A stretch of 64,000 nt of DNA from Lepidurus packardi (lineage: Eukaryota; Arthropoda; Branchiopoda; Notostraca; Triopsidae): contig JAKZAN010000002.1 in the NCBI GenBank assembly GCA_023053545.1, positions 11,900,790 through 11,964,789 of the forward strand, read 5' to 3'. The notes beneath the pieces are model-generated. The model was not told the DNA's origin and did not search any database. It saw only the letters and a list, made by a program, of their open reading frames with translations. The stretch's first letter is position 1, and each line of letters opens with the position of its first letter. Below, piece by piece: positions 35,978 to 46,538 of this stretch. Position numbers and translations under genes: made by a program.

Positions 35978-38262
35978 GTGCCGCTCAATTTGAAGGAAAA
36001 TAGGCGTAGGTTATTTGATGGCATGTTTCATTTTCCTCTGTTTTCCTGGTGAGAGTTCTGGTAAACAAAGAAGGAGAATAAATAGTTAATGGACGAAACC
36101 GAGGAGGAGTTTTGTGTGTGACAAAGTATTCTTAAAAAGAAAAGGCAAAACGCCTTGAAATGAGTCGTGCCATTTTCGGCAGTTGGCAAGTGTGATAAGG
36201 TGAAGGCCGCGAGTTCGATAAAGTACGATAAAAGCAAAGCGTGTAATCCGACAACGACGCACACTTCACACGTCAACATGCAGGCGGACCCGGAGTTATC
36301 AGACATAAATATACAAGTCCAAAGGCATGCTACTGCTCTTGTTACGGAGCCAAATCCTACCGCAATGGAGAAAGTCTCATTAAAAAAATCTTTTTAGTGT
36401 AAAGGGATTTTCACTTGAAAACCTTTTCTTTGCGATACTTTTTACCGAAGATACCAGACTGCGCAACCGATTACAGTCCGGCTAACGTAATAACGTTAAT
36501 ACTAATAAAAAATATATAATTTTCGTTGACGCTGTTCCACTCCCAGGAATGATTAAGTGCGAAGCAATAGGTGCAGCAATTGACGCCATGGAGCCATAGA
36601 TGAGATAAATTCACACTTTGGACAACAGCGAGTTTGGGGGCCTCCACTTATTATAGCGCAGTAGTGTGTGATAACAGATAAGCAGAAAAAAGATTACTTG
36701 AGTAGTAGTAAGTCCCGATTTTCCCAAGTCCCAAAGTTCCAAAGTTTGGTCAGCCCCCCAAAAAAGAAGAAATTCTTGCCAGCAAAAAATTCAATTCTTG
36801 TACAGCATCGTTTTCTTCCCTGGATAACCGATGCGATGGAAGGCTGGAAAATGGGAGCTGTTTGAGAGCTTGTGATGGAGTTGAGTTGGCGCCGCCCCCT
36901 CCCTCGGCCGCCATTACACGCGGCTTGGCGTTTTTACTCGGGAGGGACGCTTGCTTTCGGCGCCGCTGAACTTTCTTGACCCTAGTCGAGTTTATCCCAC
37001 ATAGTAAAGCGAAGAAGACAGAAAAAAAGTTAGAAAAAACTTGGAGACCCCACTAACAGGGACTGTAGGAGGGAAAAAAGGGAAGCGAAGACGGAATTCC
37101 AGTTAGAAAGGCTGGGTAGCGTGCTCTGGACCTCGTCGCGGAATCCGCTTTTGGCAGTTGGCGTCTGGGACGGATTCAGTGATCCCAAACCCACATTCGT
37201 TTGAGTCCTCGGATACTGGCTCACTCCACTGCTTGCTCCCTGCTTTCGATGGGCTTCTTCGTACTTTTTTTTAAAAAAAATATATATAAGAAGCTCCGTA
37301 ATGCCGAACCCATTTTCGAGTCTCGCTTGCATTCCGGCACTTTTTTAGGGTAGCCGTTTGTGTCCGCCCCTCTTTGGTGCGCCAAACGAGGTTTGTAATC
37401 AACGGCAGAGATTAAAATGTAGAACTCCGGCGATATTTTTTCAAATTATTTTATCTTTGTAAAGAGCCCAATTGCAATGCTCTTTTTCATGTTCAGGAAA
37501 TGCGAAGCTTGTTTCCGTAATGAAATGTTGCAGTCTTGAATTGGTTAACGAATCGTAAACTCGTTCAAAGGTTTTCTGCGGAGTTGGGAATTCGGAATTC
37601 TGAGGTAGTAGAAGGCGGACGGACATGGAAGTTCGGTACAGAGACTCTGGAAGTTACTCCCCGGAAGAAGTTTAACTTTTAATGGATTTTCAAACTCAAA
37701 AAATAAAAATAAAATAAAAATGGTAAGGGAAAGCAAGAAATACTTGAGAAGCTTGGAAGAAAAAGTCCTTAACAAAAAACGGAGACGACCTCATCGTGTT
37801 CCGAGTCTTACTTCCAAAGCTTCCGCGGAAGCGAAGCGAAGCCAACGTCCGCCAAAGTTTGAGGGGTTCGTTTTTGGGGTCCGGGACGAAAAATGGAAGC
37901 AAAGAAAGTGGGAGCCAAAAGGAGAGAGCGAGCCAAAGGAAGAAAGAGAGACGGTTAATGGGCGACGCCGGCCGAGCGGATCGGACGTCGGAAGTGCTGC
38001 TTTTCTCGGTCAGCCCTCTTCGGCATGAAACATACATACGTACAAGACGCAAACTATCATTATCCAGGCTCCGGGACCCAAACTTTTCATCTTGAAAGCC
38101 CCCTTGGCTAGCATGTTCAAAACAAACAAAAAATAAGGAAAAAATCCCTTAGCTGTTCCTATCTAACTGGTGCTAAGGCTATACCAGGCTTTTTTTTCCC
38201 TTATTTTTACCAAGGAAAAATAAGAGAAAAAGTTAGAGTTTGAGTTTTGCTGTTGTTTCCAG

Positions 38263-38408
38263 TTTCCCCCGTGACGGGTTACCCTGGGTTGAAATATGTG
38301 CTGCAATTCGTGTTGGAGGCTGGGTCTAGGGCTCGTGGCGGGCTTTTGGCAGATGCCATCAAGGAGATTTACGGTGCCGAGGAGAAGACCTCTCTCGCTT
38401 CACGAGAT
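38263..38408 (+). other. Exon-like segment in hth intron 6
   Basis: A strong acceptor (pyrimidine-rich TTTTGCTGTTGTTTCCAG, ending at 38262) and a donor GTAAGA at 38409 bracket 146 bases. These are open for 48 codons in one frame, with protein-like composition: it includes YPGLKYVLQF, LEAGSRARGG and LLADAIKEIYG. I do not recognise the peptide. In the phase required after hth exon 6 it reads Phe-Pro-Pro and then TGA (38272-38274). It could be a truncating hth cassette or terminal exon, an exon of a nested gene in another phase, or a fossil of a coding sequence. No partner exon was found. Confidence 0.35.
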
Positions 38409-41400
38409 GTAAGATTCCTACGTTTTCCTTCACTTGGGGTTCTCTCCCAGCCTAAAAGTCCGAGCGCATACGCTTCGTTGGCAAAGGCTGCGTCCTATCG
38501 GCATGGCAGCGTTTGTTTGATGGCGGAAGATTCGTCTCCGTGGCATCTAGAGCTTTGTTAGATGTCTGATCTTACGTGTTCTTTTTTTTGTTTCGGTGAG
38601 GCTTTTTCTTTCGTTTTGCTCCAGCTTAAAAAGTAGGTGCAAGACGTGCTGGCAGTAGAGGAACGTCCCGGAAAGGAGGCGTGGCTTGACTTTCACTGAT
38701 AGATTCTTCACAGCTTATCCTTAACCGATCCTGAATTCTGAACCAATTCTAAACTCTGAACTTTGAAGTGATTCTGAATTCGGAACTTCGAACCGACTCT
38801 TATTTTTTTCTTTTTGATTATTTTTAGCAGACGTTTTAACTCTTTTTGGTAAGGCACCCAAGAGCCTGAATATATACTTTGACGCAAACTGTTTTTTCAT
38901 TGTTGTTGTTTTTTTTTAGCGGTTCGTAAGAGTTGCGTGCCTGACTCGGTGGTATGTCGCGGATAAAAAGTCGTTGCATGTAACCCAAAGCAAGCTAGAA
39001 AGCATAAAAAAGCATGAAAGGCAGCACATCTGAGATGAAGGCAAGATTCTTTGTTGGTCCTGTTCGGGCACGGTTTGCCGAGAAGATAATTTTTTTTTTT
39101 CAAGTCCCCGGATTTCTTGGGACGCTCTGGCGGCGTCTCCCAGCGATGCAGCGTTGCAAAATGACGCTATGAGATTTGAAGGAGAAGAGTTACGGCCTGC
39201 ACAGGCATCTTTTGCTCTTGTTTTCAGGTTTCTTTGCGTCTGGTTCCATGCTGAAGGAAAGGTCACCAGCAACGACCAAAAAAAAAATCCTTTCTTCTTC
39301 TTTTGGGGGGCTATAGTTATAGTTGCCTGCATGGAGCTGACAACCCCGTGAGTGCAGGGATGTGTCCTGTGAATTGCCCAGCCAGGCGATAGCACTCCTT
39401 CCAATCAAATCCTAGCGTAGATTTATTGTTAAGCAAAAATAAAAGGGGAAAAAAGCATGAGAGTCAACAGAATTGTTTTCTGTTGTCCGCTGAACCTCCT
39501 CTGGAATGGTTTCTCTTCGTGGAACCAAGAAGGAATGGTGGAATGGTTGGGGTGGATCGGAGGAAAAAGAAGTAGCGAAAAGCCCCCGAAAAAAAAAGAA
39601 AGAAAGAGAGGCTTATACGAGGGAAATGGAGGCAGATTGCGAGTAGTAAGGGAGTTTCAGTTGGCGGGGAAAGGTGGTAGAATTGCAATGTGAGTGGGTT
39701 GTAAGTGGCTTTGAAGGCGACAGGGTAATGAGCCATAACCCTGTCGCTAGTGCACGTTTTTACCTCCATTGCCCATTGCCCTCGCCCGCGACGACGACTA
39801 GCTATATCGGTCCGACGTCGTCGACGTAGAACGACGACGACTATTCCAACGAGGTCCACGCCACCGTCAGATCGTAGATATAGCCATAATCCACATGCCA
39901 ACATACAAGGGTAGCAGTACCGGTACTTTAACATGTAAACGCGATACTTTTAAAGACAGTTTTATTCGCACGCTGAAGTACTTGAGCTGTCGTGCTTGCT
40001 GTGGAATAAGAAGTTGATGGGTTCTGGGGGGTACCCTCACATTTCATGGGAATGCGGACTAAGAGGCAAAGTACTAAAATCATGTGTGTTTCTCCCCAAT
40101 ACGCGGATTTTCGTTGGGGAAACATCTTTTGAGGGCTATATAGTGCCTGTAACCGACGCCTGGGCGCTTTTTCCCTTTTGCTCTATTCCCAGCTAGCAGA
40201 AAAGGATCCCCCCCGTCTGTCACGCAAACTGTTATTATTCTGTCCGCAGTTGTCGGAACAAAGGACGCACGAAAAGGCTTTTTCTTACTGGAGCCCAAGT
40301 AAGGCAGGCGGAAAAGATCTCTCCCGCAGATTACACTAGAGGTTTACATGTCTTAAACATGGTAGACTTGCGCTTTTACCGTGTATGTAACCAAGATCCC
40401 GAATTAAAACTGGGGAAAAAGGCCCATGTTATCTGTAGCTCTAGATACGTGTATTTAGAAAAAAGTAAAGGCAAGGTACTTTTGTTCATAGAATTTTTTA
40501 GTTTTTTTTTTTAGGGGGAGCGAGGGATTATGTATGTACGTTGGGGTGTAAAATGGGTATATAGACAGCACAACGGCAGTGTTTTCTTCTAAAGTAATTA
40601 CTCCTTGTCGTCCCTTGGCTGTGTTACTTGCGTGTGCTTTGCCACTTTTTTCGTCGTAACTATATTTACCAATTGGATGCGCTGCGACCACTCAGTCAAG
40701 ACGGCGCTGCTTCGGAAAAGGTACAAGAAGAACGTTCTTGTCCGCAGTGGACAAGCAACTATCCTCCATGCCCCCTTGCCTTCTATGTTTCTTTTTTTTG
40801 TTATTTTGAAACTTTGTTTGGTTTCCAAGGAAATCCGTTCTGTTACTTCTTGTGTATTATTTTCTTTTTTGATACAAGGTTGTATAACTTTTCCAGATAT
40901 TATAGAACTGTTTGTTCCTGAAAAACACATAGGAAAACTAGCGAAAACGGGCCTCACCGTTCGGTTTTTCTTTGTCCCCATTTCACTTATTGTTCCGTGA
41001 AGGAAAGAATCCCATTGAGCGCCTCTTGAATTAGGCTTTTACGAGAATTCCGTAGGTTGGTTGGGGAAGGACGGAGGTTTTCACTTTCGTCCTAGCTATT
41101 TCGTTTTGGGTGACGGGTGACGGGCAATGTGGTGGTTGGTGGCCGTGTAAGCTGTAAGAAGAGCGTGAATTCCGCGGGCTTTGGTCGATGACGGTATTGC
41201 GGGCGTATGGAGTATCGTAGAATAGTAGCTGCGGAGGTGCAAGTATCGATTGGCCTTTCTGTCTGCTTCTTACGAGTTCGGGGAAGGGATCGGCTGAACG
41301 ATAGGCAATTTGCGTGATGGAATCTCGCGACACCAATCAGAAGATGGGCCCTTGGGTGGGTATAAACGGGTGCTTTCCTCCTTTTCTCCTCCTTTTCCCC

Positions 41401-41665
41401 CTCCTTGCGACGCTCAATGCTTTTTCTTCCGCGTCGAGGATGTTGGACGCTCTTGGTTGCGTTGTATTTGGGGTTGGTAGGGGGAGGAAAAGCGAAGAGA
41501 AACCACTTGCCTTGAGTGCAAGGCCGCGTTTGGGGGCCCATTGTCTATTGGTATGGAAAAAGAAAAACAAGTTGAAATGGCAAGATCCGGTTTTTGTGTC
41601 TATATGCTGCCTTTCCCCGGAAGTAGGGAGTTTTCTTGAAAAATTCGGCGGGACAACGCATAATG

Positions 41666-41760
41666 CGCTTAGAGGGATTTTTCCTTTATTTTATTTCTAT
41701 ATTTTTTTGACAATTGACAGCGGATTATGCGCTCAGGGGGATTTTATTTTTACATCTTTT
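41666..41760. repeat. Short direct repeat around AATGCGCTTAGAGGGATTTT
   Basis: A segment reading ATAATGCGCTTAGAGGGATTTT recurs about 70 bases later as ATTATGCGCTCAGGGGGATTTT. Both are followed by T-rich sequence. Diverged two-copy duplication inside intron 6. Confidence 0.6.
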
Positions 41761-41973
41761 TACATTGACTTGGGCGAAAGCAGATTTACCACAGTACCAT
41801 GGCAATATTTCGATGTGTGTGTACATGTCGAGTTTTATATTATGCTATCTTGTAGTGCATTTACTTGCTTGTGCGCTATTCTTGGGAGCGAGAGCAAAGC
41901 TTTTATCGGGCTTTCATGTGCAGGTGACGTCGTTTCCAGGACTCATAGGGTGTTTGTGGTAGCCAGGGACCTG

Positions 41974-42007
41974 TCACACACAGACACACACACACACACA
42001 TACACAC
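41974..42007 (+). repeat. (CA)n microsatellite
   Basis: Nearly pure CA repeat with one GA and one TA interruption; adjacent sequence continues as CAC/CAT-rich. Confidence 0.85.
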
Positions 42008-45000
42008 TCACTCGCATGCACACCCGCTCACGGAACGGGGGAACGGAATCGGCAGTCGACGTCACTTGGAAGACCCCTCGGTCGACGGCCTTGTATCGTG
42101 GCCTGGCGCGGATTTCTATAGAGACGACACACAGTGCTCTATAAAATGGCTCCGGATTGTATCGAAAGGTTACCAAGGGAAAAGCTGTCAAATGCAGATG
42201 AGCGTACAAGACAGCGAGCAAAAGAGACACGGAGAGAAGGAGAGAAAGAAAAGAGGGCGGCTGCCGTGCGAACTCCTGCTGGGATAACTTATTGTGTGTA
42301 CAAACGGTACATCATTACATCGCTCCTGCAGCGATGCTCCCACCCCTTTTGCTTTCTCTCTGTCTCTCTCTGTACGTGTATGTGTATTATATAAATACTT
42401 TCTATCCCACCCCGAAAACAAAGTAATGAGTTGTTGCGGATAAGTACGGCAAATTTCGTACTGTGCTGCCTGGGGGTCACACGGACCTGCGTAAAACCCT
42501 TTGGTTTATGCACTAACATGGGGCTAAACGCATAAAGAAGCGCGATCGCACGCCACAAGTAAAAAGCAAAGCTCCCTTTTGTTGGTAGGTGGGTGATGTT
42601 CCTGTTCGCGGTGTATGTATAGACATATATATGAGACGTGTACATCATTAAACCATCTGGGCATAACAGGAGTCGCGCTGCCCAACTTACGTTTCTGGCA
42701 TTTTTGGTACTCGGCTTTGTCTTTCTGAACGTTTTCGTACATAGGCTTCATGGTTGTTTGGTATGTTTAGTTCGTTTCACAAACGCTGAATGAGTCCTGG
42801 GTCAAGTTGCGATGGCGGTTTATAAGTTTGTAAAGTTTACAAAGTGTACAAGTTCCACGTAGAAGGCAAACGGATATATGTGTATAGATTGGCGGAGGTT
42901 GGAAAACTTGATATACTAAAACCCTGCTTACCGTGTGTTGTAAAAGCCGAGTAGAGAGAGAGAGAGACTATTATTGACGAAAAGTGGCGGGGGTTTTCCA
43001 AGTTATCGTCTGTTCGTGACAGGTCTGAAAGAGACTAGTATATGCACGACATGGTTAAGGCCAGGGAAAATATCGACAGCTTCTTTTCTTTTCTTTTTGC
43101 CGCTTTCCTTTTTGTAGTACTGTAGTATTCCCTACCGGAACATAAAGAGTGTGTTTCTCTATTAACGCCGGTTTGCTAGCCTTTTGAATAAACCAAGGTT
43201 TCGGCGTTTTCTCGAAGAAAAAAGAAACGGAATTAAGAGCTTCGTGTTACCATTAATGTAGTTTGCATTTTTATGACCCAAAGTGGCAAGCAGCAAGTAT
43301 CCCCAAGATGTATGGATTTATTGCCACTTTTTTTTTTTTTTTGCTTTTGGCTGTATTACCGTATTACCCGCCCATAAGTAATGTGGCAGATATAGGTGAG
43401 CACCATTTTTGGCAGACCCCTACCCGCTAAATCGATGCCCGGTTTGTATCCTTTGCGGTAGCCAGTAATACGGTGTAAAAGTAAGGTGGAATTCCGCGGC
43501 GCTATGTGCCGGCTTTAGATACCCTCGCGCACAGAAAGGGAAAAGAGTTGGGCTTAAATGGACTCGGAACACGACAGGAAAAAGATAACAGTCAGCACAG
43601 CACCAGTCCTAATTTTGCGGTAAAACGCCGTGGCACGATGAATGTTTTGTTTCGGCGCTGGCAGTGTGTCGAGTCCTAGTCGGCGCGTAGTATAGAGTAG
43701 AGTAACGGGGCCCAGAGAGTGAATATTTGGAATAGTATATAAGGTGTGCATGGGGTAATCACTAGGAACACGCACACGCCCGCTTTCCTCCTTTTTGGTT
43801 TGTATTTATTTTTTCTTATTATAGCCCACTTTTTTAATAAGACAACGAGACAAGTTAAACTTGAACGGCAGTGTTGCTGTTGAAGCCAAGGTATACTTTT
43901 TTGAGGAGGCAAAAAAATGCAAAGATTAGTTTTTTGGTATTTTTGGGGCATTTTCCCCGTAGCAGATTGAGACGACGAGGGGACGGAACGAGGACCGCCT
44001 TGTGCTCATATCCTGTAGTCACGGACTGTCATAGACGTTGAGTTACGACTGTAGTATATAGCCCAAAAAAACCTTTTTCCCACTTTAACGGTATTGAAAG
44101 AGGTTTATTTCGGTTTAGTAATTTGGGGGTGGTATTGTACGGGTCTAAGGGCGACGTCTTGAAGGTGTCAAACGGGGCACAAATACACACAAGCATAAGA
44201 CATGTTTGGGGATTGGCGGTAAGGAGTTCTCAGTATCAATTTCGGGTCTGATATAGGGCGTTGGGAAGGATGTCACGTCCGCGGTTTTTGGCGGCTCTAA
44301 TGCGAGGTGCTAAGGGTACAGTGAATTATGAGGGTTTATATGAAAGCCTTGGGAACGACCTTGCAATGTGCCACGGCCCGTCTATATTGTCTAATGCTGT
44401 GATGGCTGCGTGGCTCGCTTTTTGTAATGTTTGAATACGTCGTTAAGGCTCCAACTCTGGAACTCTGGGAGTGTGAGAAACCTGCTGGGTAGGACTAACT
44501 CACAGAAAAAAACGAAAAGGCAGGTGAGACAGAATGCATTCTTGCACAAGAGGGAAATCAAATGCTTTGCAACTGGGATGACCCCCGTTGAAGCAGCACC
44601 GATCACACACGAGTTCTGGAAGCCCCCTTTTCGCTTTTTCCTGTGGAAAAGTAAAGGGGTTAACGCCAAGTTGTAAGTATCGGCCGCGTTATCTAAGAAT
44701 CCCCCCAAGAGCATATAAAATACCCCCAAATCAAGGGTCCATAGCGAGTCCGTAGCACAAAATCAGCCTTTCGTTGAAAGGTTACGGCCGTTTTGGGCCG
44801 TGCTTGGGAGAGTTTATGTCCCAAGCTCAGTCTAGGGCTTTTAACTAGGAGAAAAACTGGACGTAAAAAAGGAAATACATAAGAAAATAACTCTTTGCAC
44901 AGGGATTATAAGGGCAGAGGGTCATTTTATTTGGATGGTCAGTATGCAAATCGTGCAATGAGCAACGGAAAAGACCTCTTTGTCTTTATGGCCGTCGACA

Positions 45001-45501
45001 CCTGGCCTCATCCGCACCAACGTTATGAGCCAGGAGGAGGAAAAAAAGAAGGTCTATACCTATTACGTAGCAAGACAAGAAAACGGGCCAAGTTTTGGGA
45101 AAAGCCCGGAGGGTTGTGTGCCCCTAACCATAGTCATTAGCCAGGTTACACGGTATGTGGTGGACCCAAGATGCTTATTAAACGGCCTCAAAATGTGCCA
45201 ACCTCTAAGGACTCGACAACTTTACCCAAGTTAATGGTTAATACTTAATGTGGAGGCAAACGGTTTGGGGGCCGGATTTCCAAAAGGTTATAACTTAAGA
45301 CGTGTTAGCTGAGGAGCCAATCTGGCCGTGGTTCAAATACAGAGCACAGCGATTTTGCTCTGATGAGACCAGGTGTTGCTTATCCCCCAAGTGACAATGC
45401 TACTCCAGTCAAATACTGTATAGCTTGCACTTGCTCCTTTTGCTCAAGCTTGTCCACATTTTTTAGCCTTATGAACCTGTATGGAGCATCGGAAACAATA
45501 A

Positions 45502-45635
45502 TAGCGCGTTCCACTGGATGCACTGGTGCAATATTTTTGGTACTCAGTGTCTGTACAGTGTGCACGCGTAGATATACATGTTTGACACACTCCAGTGCAA
45601 AAATATTGCACCAGAGCAGCCAGTGGAACGCGCTA
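45502..45635. mobile_element. Palindromic MITE, copy 3 (best preserved)
   Basis: Exactly inverted ends TAGCGCGTTCCACTGG and CCAGTGGAACGCGCTA bound a 134-base element whose arms extend through GGTGCAATATTTTTGG. TA at both extremes could be a target-site duplication of the Tc1/mariner kind. No coding capacity. Same family as the two intron 1 copies. Confidence 0.85.
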
Positions 45636-45750
45636 TGAGTGCCAGAAATATTGCAAAATGTTTGGCGGTCAGCGTGTACACAGTGTTTAAACGTATACAT
45701 GTTTAAAACACAGAGTGCCAAAAAAAAGTGCAGCCAGTGGAACACGCTGT
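45636..45750. mobile_element. Palindromic MITE, degraded copy 4
   Basis: Starts at TGAGTGCCAGAAATATTGCA immediately after copy 3 and ends GCAGCCAGTGGAACACGCT. It keeps the right arm and an inner palindrome (ACACAGTGTTTAAACGTATA near the centre) but lacks a proper left terminus. It is a truncated relative next to, or partly replaced by, copy 3. Confidence 0.65.
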
Positions 45751-45923
45751 AAGAAAAAGTGGTCGGGAAAATGAAATAGAAAAAATATACGAGGGAAGGA
45801 GGAACCCTGCTTGCACGGGACACGACTAGTGACAGTGACAAATATTTTAATTTTTGTAGATTATTTTGGGGAGATGTTAGCTTGAGAGAGCTCTGTCTTG
45901 TAACGTTCTCTCTCTTCTTTTTT

Positions 45924-45943
45924 TGTGTGTGTGTGTGTGTGTG
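45924..45943 (+). repeat. (TG)n microsatellite
   Basis: About ten uninterrupted TG units directly after a T run in intron 6. A (CA)n tract also lies at 47780-47794. Confidence 0.85.
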
Positions 45944-46511
45944 CAAAAGACCCAGGCCTTGTGCTACAGGCACGGGGCAGCAAAGTAGAAGCGCCCCCTC
46001 TTCCTTTCCATTTACGTCCCTATCTGGCTCGGCACGAGGGTGATCTAGGAGTGATTTGATGGAATGGAAACGAGTTCGGAGCATGGAGTATCAAAAGGAC
46101 ACTATAGAACCGACACACACACGCACATACATCCACATACACACAAACTCTGCCAACGCGCGCTAGAGAGAGAACAAGAGGGAACGGCGACGGTGCCTAG
46201 GCCACCACCGCCACTACTACAACAACCACCCGTGTCGGCCATGACTCATGCACATGCATATATAACGAGATTGCGAGAGACCTGCGGACCGAGACTTGCA
46301 TCGAGATAGGCCGGCAGAAGGGCTCCAAACGAAAAACGGGGAAAAAAAACGAAATGAGAGTCCGGCACATCATGTAAGCGGCTTCGTCTGAAGGACCATC
46401 CGCGGAAAATGCCTACTTCCAAGCCAGAACCAAGTGGAATCGATAGGTCACCAGTATAATCTTTTGATTTACATCTAACGCCGTCTCTTTTCGTTCCGAA
46501 GGAAAATCTTC

Positions 46512-46538
46512 TTTTTTTTTTTTTTTTTTTTTTTTTTT
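46512..46538 (+). repeat. 27-T homopolymer
   Basis: Uninterrupted run of T in intron 6. No associated retroposon body was recognised. Confidence 0.8.

Noticed and set aside
45380..46084. Minus-strand 234-codon open frame
   Set aside because: It runs through the palindromic MITE copies and a (CA)n microsatellite, with low-complexity composition and no recognisable domain.
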